A stretch of DNA of 64,000 nt from Corynebacterium renale (GCF_002563965.1 NZ_PDJF01000001.1:1674001-1738000); one strand, 5' to 3'. Positions 18,939-28,609 are shown, counted from the stretch's first letter. Program-made: numbers and translations. Notes: generated from the letters alone by a model not told the origin.

Positions 18939-19400
18939 TTAGAACTTGATCTGTGGGAGGCCGTGTACAGCAAAGTTGTACAGCGGACCAGCGATGAGGC
19001 CAAGGAAGGAGCCGATGCCACCGAGCCAGGTCAGAGCGTAGACCAGCTTAGCCCATGCAGGCTGGGAGTTAAGATCCTTGGAAGAGCCGAAGATAGCCTG
19101 GCCGTCAGCAGGCTTGTCAGCATCGAGACGTGCACCGATCTTGGAGCTGCCCGTGCCACCCTCTTTGAAACCGGAATTGGTGTTGTCGGCGTTCTCATCC
19201 TTCTTGGAGGAGCCGTTGTTCTCCTGTGCACCGGCGTTCTCTTCCTTCTTGGAGGAGCCGTTGTTTTCCTGTGCACCGGTGGTCGTGGTGGAGGAAGAGT
19301 TGTTGGCATTAGGGGTCTCGGCTGCGACAGCTGCGGAGGTGCCCAGGGTCAGAGCTGCAACGGAAGCTGCTGCAACTACTGTAGTGCGGAGAGTGCGCAT
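18939..19400 (-). CDS. Small exported protein with 15-residue repeats (paralogue 2)
   Basis: A 153-residue exported protein of unknown function. Signal peptide about 1-28 (cleavage after AVAA), a low-complexity Asn/Ser/Thr linker with two tandem copies of GAQENNGSSKK(E/D)ENA, then a glycine-rich hydrophobic end (LGGIGSFLGLIAGPLYNFAVHG) and the terminus LPQIKF. The start at 19400 is chosen because it begins the signal peptide and follows GGAAA; an upstream ATG at 19430 would add a charged leader. It lies 41 bases upstream of its paralogue and probably shares its transcript. Confidence 0.8.
   Translation of the reverse strand: MRTLRTTVVAAASVAALTLGTSAAVAAETPNANNSSSTTTTGAQENNGSSKKEENAGAQENNGSSKKDENADNTNSGFKEGGTGSSKIGARLDADKPADGQAIFGSSKDLNSQPAWAKLVYALTWLGGIGSFLGLIAGPLYNFAVHGLPQIKF
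19191..19280. repeat. Two 45-bp tandem repeats inside exported-protein gene
   Basis: Units 19191-19235 and 19236-19280 are nearly identical (differences at the sixth or seventh base, one internal C/T and the last base) and encode the two 15-residue linker repeats. Repeat number may vary between strains. Confidence 0.85.
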
Positions 19401-19619
19401 GTATTTTTCCAATCTTGGTCGAACCATCACACACTAGTGAAGTGGATAGTGTGTGGCGAATATGTATACCCAGCAACCTGGGTAATTGTAATTCAGACTG
19501 ATTGCCACAGTCTTACACTGTGACACCGTAATGGGCCTTACACTCAATTGCCAGCAAAATCGAATAATTGGAGAAAAATTTATCTTTTCTCCCACCTATA
19601 TATTTGCCGGAGTTAATAG

Positions 19620-20999
19620 TTACCAAGGAAGTCCAAGCAGGGCGTTTTCGATAACTTCGGGCAATGCCGGGTGGATCCAGTACTGATTCCGTGCTACCTC
19701 GCGGGCGTCGATTTTATACGCCATAATCGTGATGAGCTGTTGGATCAGGGTCGAGGCTTGTGGTCCCATGAGGTGCGCCCCGACTAGGCGCCCGGAGGAT
19801 TTGTCTCCGATGAGTTTTACGATGCCAGTGGTATCTTCCATAGCCCACCCGAAGGCAACGTCTCCGTACGCTTGAATCTTCACCGCGATGTCCAAGCCTT
19901 GTTCGCGTGCTTCTTCTTCGGTAAGTCCGACGGTGGCAATCTGTGGGTGAGTGAAAATGGCCGCTGGCACCAGGTCATGGGGAAGTGCCCGCATATCGTC
20001 GGGGTGAAGGAGGTTGTGCTGAACGGCCCGTGCTTCTGCGTTAGCCACGTGTTTGAGTTGGTAGGGGGAAGAAACGTCGCCCAGTGCCCAAACCCCGTCT
20101 GCGGAGACAGAGCGACCGTACTCATCTACAGCGATTCGTCCGTCTTTAAGTTCAACCCCTCCTGCTTCAGGATTGAGCCCCTCAGCTGTGGAAACTCGGC
20201 CGGTTGCTACAAGGATTTCGTCTGCGTGGATGGTGGTGCCGTCGTCAAGCGTGGCCACAACCTGATCGCCTTCCTGCGTTAGGTCTGCGATAGTTCGGCC
20301 ACCACGGACATCAAAGCGTTCGTAGGCGAGGTCATTGAAGCGGGTGGCGATGTCGTCGTCTACATGCCGTAGTAGTTGTGGAGAACGTGCCACGATGTGC
20401 ACCTTCGTTCCCAGGGCGTCAAAGACGTGCGCAAATTCCATTGCGATGTATCCGCCACCGTAGATAATCAGCGACTCTGGCTGTTTCTCTAACCGCATGA
20501 TGTCTTCGTTGGTGCGGTACTTAACGCCGGATGCAGCAACGGCTTCTGGGATTACTGGACGTGAACCGGTTGCGATGACGATCTGGTCGCCCGTGATAGT
20601 AACCGGAGTAGGGCCTTGTGCTGTGGTGATGGTTTTTGGCCCGGTGAAGGTGGCATGGCCGTCGTAGACGTCTATGTTGGGGGTTTCAGAACCACGACGG
20701 TATGCCTCTCCGCCGGCAGCAATCGGGTCAATCCGCTGGGCGAAAATGCGGGACACAATGCTGTCCCAGTCCGCGCCTTTGTAGTCGATATCGAGCCCAA
20801 GTTTTGCAGCATGGCGTGCCTCGTAGGCGACGTCGGCGGCGTAAACGTACATCTTGGTGGGGATGCAGCCTACGTTTAGGCAGGTGCCTCCGAACGTGCC
20901 CTTTTCTATGATGGCGATGCGTTTGTCGTCGAAGCGCTCGTCGGGAAGTGAATTGCCCGACCCGGTGCCGATAATGATGAGGTCATAATGGGTGTTCAT
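19620..20999 (-). CDS. mtr: Mycothione reductase
   Basis: Flavin disulfide reductase that regenerates mycothiol from mycothione using NADPH; 459 residues. The N-terminus has an FAD-binding GTGSGNS and the redox-active pair in GGTCLNVGCIPTK, followed by an NAD(P)-binding GGGYIAMEF block and the C-terminal dimerisation domain with the active-site His in WIHPALPEVIE. The GSGNS glycine pattern is typical of mycothione reductase rather than lipoamide dehydrogenase. AAGGAG precedes the ATG. It is 11 bases downstream of the alpha/beta hydrolase gene, probably one transcript. Confidence 0.92.
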   Translation of the reverse strand: MNTHYDLIIIGTGSGNSLPDERFDDKRIAIIEKGTFGGTCLNVGCIPTKMYVYAADVAYEARHAAKLGLDIDYKGADWDSIVSRIFAQRIDPIAAGGEAYRRGSETPNIDVYDGHATFTGPKTITTAQGPTPVTITGDQIVIATGSRPVIPEAVAASGVKYRTNEDIMRLEKQPESLIIYGGGYIAMEFAHVFDALGTKVHIVARSPQLLRHVDDDIATRFNDLAYERFDVRGGRTIADLTQEGDQVVATLDDGTTIHADEILVATGRVSTAEGLNPEAGGVELKDGRIAVDEYGRSVSADGVWALGDVSSPYQLKHVANAEARAVQHNLLHPDDMRALPHDLVPAAIFTHPQIATVGLTEEEAREQGLDIAVKIQAYGDVAFGWAMEDTTGIVKLIGDKSSGRLVGAHLMGPQASTLIQQLITIMAYKIDAREVARNQYWIHPALPEVIENALLGLPW

Positions 21000-21010
21000 G
21001 GTTGCGCTCC

Positions 21011-22018
21011 TTAAATATTCAGGCTCTCTAGCCAGGTCAGTGTAGTTTTCAGTGCGTTATTCAAAGCATGCGGTTGGGATAAGAAAACGTCGTGCCGCGC
21101 CCCTTCAATCGGAGTCACGGTACTTGGGCTCCCGAGTTTGGCCGCCCAGTGTGTGATGTCGTTGACGTCAAGCACAACATCAGCAACGTCGCACGCCGAG
21201 GAATATTCCTTAGGGCTAAACGACCTCGTGCTGCACAGAGTGAGAACCGGCATGGGAAGCGTCAATCCATCGTGAACCGCTTCTTGGCCATTGACGATGG
21301 CGCGCATCCAACCCGCGTATTTTTTCACCCCGCCCAGTGGCTTCCACTCCGTATTGAAATCCCAGTGTCCGTGCGCGCCCTGGTAGAGCGATTGGCCATA
21401 CGCGCCCAGGCTGTCATCGGGGATAGGCAAACGTGGCGCGATTTTTCCCACGCTTCTCGACGCCATCCGGACGGCTGTCGCAACGGGGGTAGGGAACTGC
21501 AAATCTAGCCAGGGACTGTTCAGGATGACACCAGGCATGTACTGTGCGGCTCGCGTGTGTGCACCGGTACGATTCGCCGCCCACAGGGAGACGGTAAGGC
21601 CACCTGTGGAATGAGCCATCGGGATAACGGCTGTGTGCTGCTGTGCGATGACGGAGGTGGCAGCGTCCAAGTCAGGAAAATAATGGCGCAAATTGCTCAC
21701 ATAGTGTGGGCTAGTGCCTGGGCGCTCCGAGCGTCCAGCTTTGCGCAAATCGACGGCATAAAAAGCAAAGCCGTGCCTATGAAAGTACTCCGCAACGTGA
21801 CGGTGGAAGAAGTAATCACTGAGGCCGTGCACCCACAGTAAAGCCGGGCGTGAACCCCACCCGCTTACGCCGTAGGCCGGATGATATCGGACGAGCGTAG
21901 CTACAGCGTTGCCGGGCTCATCATAATCTGGCCCAAGGTCAAGGGTTAGAGACTGGAAATCAGGGCCGAGGACATCTTCTGTCCACGACGTGTCGTGAAA
22001 CTGTGCCGAGTGGTTCAT
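21011..22018 (-). CDS. Alpha/beta hydrolase (lysophospholipase-like)
   Basis: A 335-residue alpha/beta hydrolase of the serine aminopeptidase S33 / monoacylglycerol-lipase type. The strand-turn HGLSDYFFHRHVAEYF, the nucleophile elbow AHSTGG, an acid residue in the later strand (CDVADVVLDVND region) and the terminal histidine in GARHDVFLS form a complete triad. No signal peptide is visible, so it is likely cytoplasmic. The start at 22018 is set by GAAGGA upstream; the frame is open to 22210 without conserved sequence. Substrate unknown. It probably shares a transcript with mtr. Confidence 0.85.
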   Translation of the reverse strand: MNHSAQFHDTSWTEDVLGPDFQSLTLDLGPDYDEPGNAVATLVRYHPAYGVSGWGSRPALLWVHGLSDYFFHRHVAEYFHRHGFAFYAVDLRKAGRSERPGTSPHYVSNLRHYFPDLDAATSVIAQQHTAVIPMAHSTGGLTVSLWAANRTGAHTRAAQYMPGVILNSPWLDLQFPTPVATAVRMASRSVGKIAPRLPIPDDSLGAYGQSLYQGAHGHWDFNTEWKPLGGVKKYAGWMRAIVNGQEAVHDGLTLPMPVLTLCSTRSFSPKEYSSACDVADVVLDVNDITHWAAKLGSPSTVTPIEGARHDVFLSQPHALNNALKTTLTWLESLNI

Positions 22019-22354
22019 GGTTCCTTCTACTGTAAGGGAAACAACGCCGGCAACGGACTGGGCTAGTTGCGAAACTGAGAGTCGTCTTTTCAGATTTGGC
22101 ATTGCGGGATGGGTGAGTGCACGGCTCGGGGGTAGCAAAAAGATGGGGATACCCCCATGTTTCATCGGGAATTGCATGTCAACGGGTGGTGTACGTCGCA
22201 TAAAAAGCATGACGCGTATGCTGTAATGTCACATAACCAGATACCGGCGCTCGCCATGCTCGATAGTCATATGCAGGCCTTCTTGGCTCTGGAAAGACTT
22301 CACGGTGTGGCGGCGCCGGTGAGATTAATGGCGAAACGTAGAGGGAAGTGCCAT
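22019..22354. other. Intergenic region between hydrolase gene and mqo
   Basis: About 336 bases holding divergent regulatory sequence and no convincing gene. It contains an inverted repeat GGGGGTA / TACCCCC (22128-22134 and 22150-22156) that also includes an ATGGGG-ATAC-CCCCAT hairpin (22143-22158). The region around GTATGCTGTAAT (about 22216-22226) looks promoter-like for mqo, which would give it a leader of over 100 bases. Confidence 0.5.
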
Positions 22355-23857
22355 ATGTCGAACACCACGAAAATTACAGATGAAGTCGACGTTGCACTAA
22401 TTGGTGCCGGAGTCATGAGTGCCACCTTGGGCGCTATCCTCCGAGAACTCGAACCTAATTGGACGCAAGCAATTTTTGAGCGGCTCGACGCGCCAGCACA
22501 GGAATCCTCCTACCCATGGAATAACGCAGGCACTGGCCACTCAGCTTTGTGCGAGCTCAACTACACCCCAGAGAAAAACGGCAAGATTGACATCACCAAG
22601 GCGGTTGGGATTAATGAAAAGTTCCAGCTGTCACGCCAATTCTGGGCACACCAGGTAGAAACCGGCCAGCTTGGTGATCCGAAAGAGTTCATCAACCCGA
22701 TTCCACACGTCTCGCTTGCGCAGGGTGAAGAGCAAGTCCGCTTCCTCCGCCACCGCTATGAGGTTCTCTCTTCCCAACCGCTATTCCCAGGAATGCAGTT
22801 CTCCGATGATGACGCTGTGTTCCAGGAAAAATTGCCACTGATGTCTGAAGGGCGTGACTTCTCCAACAAGGTTGCAGTGTCCTGGACCAATGTGGGTACT
22901 GATATCAACTACGGTGCCCTGACCAAGCAATTCTTGGACAATGCAACCAAGCAGGGAACTGTAATCCGTTACGGCAGCGAAGTAACCAAAATTAAAGCCG
23001 ATGGGAAGAAGTGGAAGGTCCACGTCAAGAACGTCCACACAGGCGACCAGAGCGTAGTCCGCGCAAACTTCGTATTCGTTGGTGCTGGCGGCTACGCGCT
23101 GGACCTGCTGCGTACAGCGGGAATCCCGGAAGTTCGTGGCATAGCTGGTTTCCCGGTTTCTGGCATGTGGCTGCGTTGCACCAACCCGGAACTGATTAAG
23201 CAGCACCACGCCAAGGTGTATGGCAAGGCAGTAACTAAGAACGCTCCGCCTATGTCTGTGCCGCACCTAGATACCCGCGTTATTGATGGTGAGACCGGAC
23301 TGCTGTTTGGCCCGTTCGGAGGCTGGTCGCCGAAGTTCTTGAAGAAGGGCTCGTACCTGGATCTTTTCAAGTCCATTCGCCCGGACAACATCCCGTCTTA
23401 TTTGGGAGTTGCGGTCCAGGAGATGGATCTTACGAAGTACCTCGTGTCCGAAGTTCTCAAGGATTTCGACGACCGCATGGACACTCTGCGCGAATACGTC
23501 CCAAATGCTCGCAATGAAGACTGGGAGACCGTTGTCGCTGGTCAGCGCGTGCAGGTTATTCAGCCGGCACCAGCACCACGTTTTGGCTCGCTCGAATTCG
23601 GTACCGCGTTGGTCAACAATGCTGAGGGCTCCATCGCAGGCCTGCTCGGTGCGTCCCCAGGAGCATCCATCGCTCCGGCCGCGATGATCGAGCTCCTCGA
23701 ACGTTGCTTCGGCGAGTACATGATTGATTGGGCGGATAAGCTGTACGAACTCTTCCCTTCGTACGGCCAGCCCCTATCCCGTGAGCCAGAACTGTTTGAA
23801 AAGGTATGGACGCACTCGCAGGAAGTTCTAAAACTGGACAACCCTCAGGAGTTCTAA
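22355..23857 (+). CDS. mqo: Malate:quinone oxidoreductase
   Basis: Peripheral membrane FAD enzyme oxidising malate to oxaloacetate with electrons passed to menaquinone; the main malate oxidation route in corynebacteria. The 500 residues match the C. glutamicum enzyme in length. FAD-binding VALIGAGVMSATLGAIL lies near the N-terminus, followed by NNAGTGHSALCELNYTPE, and the C-terminal GASPGASIAPAAMIELL block. ATG 22355 gives the family N-terminus; the frame is open about 200 bases upstream without similarity. Confidence 0.96.
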   Translation: MSNTTKITDEVDVALIGAGVMSATLGAILRELEPNWTQAIFERLDAPAQESSYPWNNAGTGHSALCELNYTPEKNGKIDITKAVGINEKFQLSRQFWAHQVETGQLGDPKEFINPIPHVSLAQGEEQVRFLRHRYEVLSSQPLFPGMQFSDDDAVFQEKLPLMSEGRDFSNKVAVSWTNVGTDINYGALTKQFLDNATKQGTVIRYGSEVTKIKADGKKWKVHVKNVHTGDQSVVRANFVFVGAGGYALDLLRTAGIPEVRGIAGFPVSGMWLRCTNPELIKQHHAKVYGKAVTKNAPPMSVPHLDTRVIDGETGLLFGPFGGWSPKFLKKGSYLDLFKSIRPDNIPSYLGVAVQEMDLTKYLVSEVLKDFDDRMDTLREYVPNARNEDWETVVAGQRVQVIQPAPAPRFGSLEFGTALVNNAEGSIAGLLGASPGASIAPAAMIELLERCFGEYMIDWADKLYELFPSYGQPLSREPELFEKVWTHSQEVLKLDNPQEF

Positions 23858-23869
23858 AACACCACCGGC

Positions 23870-23908
23870 AAAGACTCACCCACAATTTTCTGGGTGAGTC
23901 TTTCTTTT
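23870..23908 (+). terminator. Terminator after mqo
   Basis: Perfect 13-bp stem (23870-23882 and 23891-23903) followed by a T-rich stretch; its left side is A-rich, so it may also end the convergent selO transcript. Confidence 0.85.
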
Positions 23909-25160
23909 ATGTGCCGCAAAAAGTAATAAACGGCTGATTGCCCTCCGCTTCTACCGGGGAAGCTAAATCTGCGAATTCATCGTGCCAATCGTATGGGTGC
24001 GTCACTGCACGGTAGAGGCGCATGTATTCAGTCATGTCACCCGCAAACGCTTGGTTGAGGGCATGTTCAAGCTGCCAATTGCGTGGAATGAACCATGGCG
24101 TATGGGGGCTATTATGGGCACGCCGATAGCTAAGAAGATCCGTGTCGGTGCCAGCAATGCGGTCCAGCAAAGCGGCATCACTGCCTAACGCAGACCGCAC
24201 AGCTGTAGGAAAGTCGTGCAATATTTCCTGTGCAGTATCGACGCCAATGCGTGGCAGGAGCGTTTCGGCCCAACGGGCGAGGTTCCATTGCATAGCTGGA
24301 ACCTGATTTCCAAGCGCGTACCGACCATGGGTGTCGATGGAACTGAATACCGCCCCTGGATCGTACGTATCTGCAAAAGCGCACGGGCCGAAATCAATCG
24401 TCTCGCCCGAAATGCAAATATTGTCAGTGTTTAACACCCCGTGAACGAACCCGACACGCAGCCATGACGCCACAAGTGCAGCTTGGCGCTGGCAGACTTG
24501 GCCAAACAGCTCCTCGGCATTGGTAGCTGTGGGGTACAACTCGTTGCGGGAGTATTCAATAAGTCGGTCGACGAGATCTGAATCCTGCCGCGTTCGAATG
24601 GCGTACTCGAACGTTCCCACCCGCACATGCGACCGAGCAACACGCACGACGATCGCGCCCGGTTCCAGTTCGCGGCGCATCACCTTTAAGCCAGTCGTGA
24701 GGACAGCCAAACACCGCGTGGTAGGAATGCCCAAAGCGTGCAACGCTTCACTGACCAGGTACTCACGCAAAGCTGGCCGCAACACCATCCGTCCATCACC
24801 GCGACGAGAAAATGCGGTGGGGCCAGTGCCCTTGGACATCAGCTCGCAACTTGGTCCAGTTTCAGCAGATTTTGGAAAGACACGCCCCAAAAGTAGGGCG
24901 CGGCCGTCGCCTAGCATGGGGGAGTAGGAACCAAACTGGTGGCCGGCATATGCTGTGGCGAAAGTGTCGGTGAGGTGCCCCGCTAGGAATTGTGCACCTT
25001 CTGGACTCCTCAACCAATCGCTGTCCAGCCCTAGTTCCGTGGCCAATGAATCATTGATGACGACGGGCGTAAGCTCCGGATGTTCTTCCGGATTAGTACG
25101 TACCGAGAGTTCGGGGAAAGCGGCAACGAAGTCGTGATCGAGTGCAAGACGTGGCGCCAT
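23907..25160 (-). CDS. selO: Protein adenylyltransferase SelO (YdiU/UPF0061)
   Basis: Pseudokinase-fold enzyme that transfers AMP from ATP to protein hydroxyls, linked to redox stress. Conserved features: FATAYAGHQFGSYSPMLGDG, the nucleotide-binding lysine in SKGTGPTAFSRRGDGR, the RPALREYLVSEAL block, and NTDNICISG plus TIDFGPCAF carrying metal-binding Asn and Asp. At 417 residues it is shorter than the usual 480 or so, mainly in the C-terminal half, but it retains the terminal FCGT, the position occupied by selenocysteine in some homologues. It lies 13 bases after yaaA, its probable operon partner. Confidence 0.9.
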   Translation of the reverse strand: MAPRLALDHDFVAAFPELSVRTNPEEHPELTPVVINDSLATELGLDSDWLRSPEGAQFLAGHLTDTFATAYAGHQFGSYSPMLGDGRALLLGRVFPKSAETGPSCELMSKGTGPTAFSRRGDGRMVLRPALREYLVSEALHALGIPTTRCLAVLTTGLKVMRRELEPGAIVVRVARSHVRVGTFEYAIRTRQDSDLVDRLIEYSRNELYPTATNAEELFGQVCQRQAALVASWLRVGFVHGVLNTDNICISGETIDFGPCAFADTYDPGAVFSSIDTHGRYALGNQVPAMQWNLARWAETLLPRIGVDTAQEILHDFPTAVRSALGSDAALLDRIAGTDTDLLSYRRAHNSPHTPWFIPRNWQLEHALNQAFAGDMTEYMRLYRAVTHPYDWHDEFADLASPVEAEGNQPFITFCGT

Positions 25161-25173
25161 AAAAAGTCCGCGC

Positions 25174-25902
25174 CTAACGTTCGACAGTCATCGTGATGGT
25201 GGTGCCAGAAAGTTGGGTTTCGAACCCGAGTTCGCGTGTGAGGTCATAAAAATCCTCCGCCTTTTCTGGCGATTCACCGCTCAGGCAGACTTCCCGGGTA
25301 AGTACGCCTTTGTAGTGCTTATTGAAGTGGCTGACCACCTTGCCGTCGGGAGTTTCTACCCGGAGTGTTGTCGCGCCTTTCAACTTTCCTAAATTTTGGT
25401 AGGTGCCTGAGCGTAGATCCACAATCAAGCCCGGATAATCAGCCAAGACCTCGGTGATAGCCGAACCCCACCGCTTCTTCATCGTGGGCGCCGGGGCGGC
25501 GTCATTACGACGAGGCAGTTTCGTCCCACCGGAAAGTCGGTAGTGGGGGATCATATCGTGAGCACCTACGACCCCAAAAAGAGCAGAGCCTATAGCGATC
25601 GATGAACTCTGTTGTGAGGTCAGGTCTTGGGGCCGGAGGGCGTCGTAAAGCACCCCGGTGTACCGGGTGATTGCGGGGGCTGTCGGCTGTTCCCATAGCT
25701 GGTTGTTGAGCTCCACCTCGCCGGCGAGTTTTTTGGAAATGCCAAGCGCAGTCAGGGCGTCGGGCCCTGTGAGAGCGACCAAGTCCTGTGCTATGTCTTC
25801 CCGGATGGGATTTAACTCAGGAAAGGAAAGCTCTGCGAGATTTAACGGCGGATGATCCCCACCGGTGGACTTTGTCTCAGAAGGGGGCAGCACAATCAAC
25901 AT
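25174..25902 (-). CDS. yaaA: Peroxide stress protein YaaA (DUF328)
   Basis: A 242-residue member of the YaaA family, which in E. coli limits free iron and oxidative DNA damage. Family features are [15 protein letters not shown] at the N-terminus, [20 protein letters not shown] and the [14 protein letters not shown] block. The start at 25902 gives the conserved N-terminus and lies next to a -10 element, so longer in-frame extensions are rejected. It is divergent from proS (31 bases between starts) and co-oriented with selO. Confidence 0.92.
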   Translation of the reverse strand: MLIVLPPSETKSTGGDHPPLNLAELSFPELNPIREDIAQDLVALTGPDALTALGISKKLAGEVELNNQLWEQPTAPAITRYTGVLYDALRPQDLTSQQSSSIAIGSALFGVVGAHDMIPHYRLSGGTKLPRRNDAAPAPTMKKRWGSAITEVLADYPGLIVDLRSGTYQNLGKLKGATTLRVETPDGKVVSHFNKHYKGVLTREVCLSGESPEKAEDFYDLTRELGFETQLSGTTITMTVER

Positions 25903-25909
25903 AGGAAAT

Positions 25910-25915
25910 AGCCTA
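25910..25915 (-). promoter_or_regulatory. -10 element of yaaA (leaderless)
   Basis: On the minus strand TAGGCT ends 7 nt before the yaaA ATG. Confidence 0.5.
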
Positions 25916-25919
25916 CGGG

Positions 25920-25925
25920 TAAAGT
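25920..25925 (+). promoter_or_regulatory. -10 element of proS (leaderless)
   Basis: TAAAGT ends 8 nt before the proS ATG and lies only four bases from the opposing yaaA -10 element, so the two promoters overlap. Confidence 0.5.
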
Positions 25926-25933
25926 CAGTGCAC

Positions 25934-27694
25934 ATGATTACTCGCCTCTCAGAATTATTCTTGCGCACCCTGCGCGAAGACCCCGCTGATGCGGAACTTC
26001 CAAGCCACAAGCTTCTCGTTCGCGCTGGCTACATCCGCCGAGTGGCACCGGGGATTTACTCCTGGCTTCCCCTCGGCCTGAAAGCGCTCCGCAATGTAGA
26101 AGCAATCGTGCGCGAAGAAATGGACGCCATCGGCGCCCAAGAACTGCATTTTCCCGCACTGCTTCCGCGCGAACCATATGAGGTGACCAACCGCTGGAAC
26201 GAATACGGAAACGAACTGTTCCGCCTCAAGGACCGCCGCGAAAACGATATGCTTCTCGGCCCAACACACGAGGAAATGTTTACCGCAACCGTGAAGGATC
26301 TCTATACCTCGTACAAGGATTTCCCGGTTACGCTGTACCAAATCCAGACTAAGTACCGCGATGAAGCGCGCCCGCGCGCCGGTATTCTGCGTGGACGAGA
26401 GTTCGTTATGAAGGATTCCTACTCCTTCGATATGGATGACGCTGGCCTGGAAGAGGCATACCAGAAGCACCGTGCTGCATACCAGCGCATCTTCGACCGC
26501 TTGGGTATGGAATACGTCATCTGTAAGGCAACTTCCGGGGCCATGGGCGGTTCTGCTTCCGAGGAGTTCCTCGCGGTCTCCGAGTACGGTGAGGACACTT
26601 TCGTCCGCTCTACCGATGGCACATACGCCGCGAACGTTGAAGCCGTGGTCACCGTTCCGGGTGAGGAGCGTGCTATCGACGGCCAGCCCGAGGCGCAGAA
26701 GCACAAGACCCCGGAAGCAAACACCATGGATGCACTGGTGGAATGGGCAAAGGAAACGGGGCTGCAGGTTGACGGCCATCCCGTTCGCCTGGAAGATACG
26801 CTCAAGTGCCTGGTGGTTAAGTTGACGACCCCTGGCGTTGATGAGCCTGAAATCGTCGGTGTTGTTCTTCCTGGCGATCGCGAGGCTGACCTCAAGCGCT
26901 TAGAGGAAGCTCTGTCCCCAGCAGAGGTAGAGATGGCCTCCGACGCAGACTTTGCCGCACACCCAGACCTCGTCCGCGGTTATGTCGGCCCTGGTGGCGT
27001 GCATAAGGCGGGATTGCGCCTGCTTGCTGATCCTCGCGTCGTTGCCGGTACCGCATGGGTTACCGGTGCTGACGAAGATGGTCACCACCTCTCCAACATG
27101 GTTGTGGGACGCGACTTCGAAATCGACGGATACGTAGAAGTTGCAGAGGTCAAGGAAGGCGATCCGGCGCCAGACGGATCCGGTACGCTGACCTTGCAAC
27201 GGGGCATCGAGATTGGCCATATCTTCCAGCTGGGACGGAAGTACACCGAAGCCCTCGACGTCCAGATTCTTGACGAAAACGGCAAGCGCGCCGTTCCCAC
27301 CATGGGCTCGTACGGCATCGGTGTATCCCGCGCTCTGGCAGCAGTCGCCGAGCAGCACCTCGATGAGAAGGGACTGCGTTGGCCCGTCGAGATTGCTCCG
27401 TACAAGGTGCACGTCGTTGCCGCCAACAAAGACGCAGAAGCACAAGCTGCCGCAGGTGAGCTGGCGCAGACGCTGTCGGACAAGGGCATCGAAGTGCTTT
27501 ACGACGATCGCCCGAAGGTTTCCCCAGGTGTGAAGTTCAAGGATGCCGAACTCTTGGGCATGCCGTTCATCGCAATCTTGGGTCGTGGCTACGCCGAGGG
27601 CACCATCGAGCTACGCATCCGTGGGGGAGAGACCAAGCACGTACCGGTCGCGGAAGCAGCCGAAACGCTGATTTCTCTCGTTGCAGGTAAATAG
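25934..27694 (+). CDS. proS: Prolyl-tRNA synthetase (bacterial type, with editing domain)
   Basis: Charges tRNA-Pro; class II synthetase of 586 residues. Motif 2 region ([21 protein letters not shown]) and motif 3 ([17 protein letters not shown]) are present. Between them is the long insertion that deacylates Ala-tRNA-Pro (about 220-400). The C-terminal anticodon-binding domain completes it. ATG 25934 is preceded by its own -10 element; the frame reaches 25865 only by running back through the yaaA start. Confidence 0.96.
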   Translation: MITRLSELFLRTLREDPADAELPSHKLLVRAGYIRRVAPGIYSWLPLGLKALRNVEAIVREEMDAIGAQELHFPALLPREPYEVTNRWNEYGNELFRLKDRRENDMLLGPTHEEMFTATVKDLYTSYKDFPVTLYQIQTKYRDEARPRAGILRGREFVMKDSYSFDMDDAGLEEAYQKHRAAYQRIFDRLGMEYVICKATSGAMGGSASEEFLAVSEYGEDTFVRSTDGTYAANVEAVVTVPGEERAIDGQPEAQKHKTPEANTMDALVEWAKETGLQVDGHPVRLEDTLKCLVVKLTTPGVDEPEIVGVVLPGDREADLKRLEEALSPAEVEMASDADFAAHPDLVRGYVGPGGVHKAGLRLLADPRVVAGTAWVTGADEDGHHLSNMVVGRDFEIDGYVEVAEVKEGDPAPDGSGTLTLQRGIEIGHIFQLGRKYTEALDVQILDENGKRAVPTMGSYGIGVSRALAAVAEQHLDEKGLRWPVEIAPYKVHVVAANKDAEAQAAAGELAQTLSDKGIEVLYDDRPKVSPGVKFKDAELLGMPFIAILGRGYAEGTIELRIRGGETKHVPVAEAAETLISLVAGK

Positions 27695-27709
27695 CTTCTG
27701 AATTGAGTA

Positions 27710-27748
27710 GAAAGTCCGGTGTGGTTGTGCTGACCTCGCCGGACTTTC
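27710..27748. terminator. Inverted repeat between proS and lipoprotein gene
   Basis: Perfect 10-bp stem GAAAGTCCGG / CCGGACTTTC (27710-27719 and 27739-27748) between two convergent genes; probably a shared terminator although the T run is weak. Confidence 0.65.
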
Positions 27749-27775
27749 CGCTATGACGCTCTGTGCGGCCTCCGT

Positions 27776-28609
27776 TTAGGAACGCGCATTGGCCGCGCCA
27801 GCGATGTACGTCGTGAGCAACGCTGGGGCTTGAGTTTTCGTAGCTGCATCGGTCCATGCTTTTTGGGCTTCCGCCTGAATGCGGTGAACGAATGCCCATC
27901 CTGTGGTGTCATCGGTCGGTGGCTCGCCGGCGACTTCATAGGACGCTGCAGGAACCACTGGGACGGTCAACAGTGCATTCAGAGCAGCCAGACGAGCACG
28001 GGCATCCTCGAGGATGCCCGCGACTGCTTCGTCACCTACGAACGCCTGCGACGCCTCTAGCCCATAGACAGCGCCAGCCTCAAACTCCGCCAAAGTGGTG
28101 AGGATCTGCTGTTCGTTCTCATTGTTCAGCGACTTCGCAGCGTCCTCATCGCTTTTGACCTGAGCTGCGATAGTTGTGACGTCGTCTCGCCCTTGCTGTA
28201 CTGCGTAATCCGTGGCCTGGGCTACCAAAAGAGCCCGGGAAGACTCGGGGGCGGAGATGATCGTTGAACTATAAGAGGGACTAGGATCTTCGCTCAGCTC
28301 TAGGGTCATCGGCGTACTGGAAACCTGGTCAGCGATAGCGTGATCATCACAGGTTTTAGGAACTGTACCGTCTTGGCGGAGGCCACAGACGCGGATAATT
28401 TCCGCGTGCAACTCTTCAGCTTGATCAGCCCGCAGTCCTGCTAGGCCTGGGTTCGTTTGGGCGAATACTTCTGCGTCGTTACGCGCGTCTTGGTACAACG
28501 CGGCAAGCTCTTTGTTCGGCTTCGGCCCAAATTGTTCGGCGAGCGAACAGCCGCTCAATGTCATCCCGATTGCCGTTGTCATGACAACGGCAGCCGCGGC
28601 GCGTCGCAC
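27776..28609 (-). CDS. Putative lipoprotein, DUF4439-like
   Basis: An exported lipoprotein of about 277 residues. An Arg-rich N-terminus, a hydrophobic core and the lipobox LSGC (cysteine at 21 from the GTG used here) mark a type II signal peptide. The rest is helical, Ala-rich, with DATKTQAPALLTTYIAGAA at the end, resembling the ferritin-like DUF4439 proteins encoded beside rimP in actinobacteria. The family assignment is inferred from this pattern and position. An in-frame GTG at 28678 would add 23 residues before the signal peptide; GAGGA upstream of 28609 favours the shorter form. Confidence 0.75.
   Translation of the reverse strand: MRRAAAAVVMTTAIGMTLSGCSLAEQFGPKPNKELAALYQDARNDAEVFAQTNPGLAGLRADQAEELHAEIIRVCGLRQDGTVPKTCDDHAIADQVSSTPMTLELSEDPSPSYSSTIISAPESSRALLVAQATDYAVQQGRDDVTTIAAQVKSDEDAAKSLNNENEQQILTTLAEFEAGAVYGLEASQAFVGDEAVAGILEDARARLAALNALLTVPVVPAASYEVAGEPPTDDTTGWAFVHRIQAEAQKAWTDAATKTQAPALLTTYIAGAANARS

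Noticed and set aside
22157..22354. N-terminal extension of mqo
   Set aside because: The extra 66 codons show no similarity to Mqo, while ATG 22355 gives exactly the family length of 500 residues.
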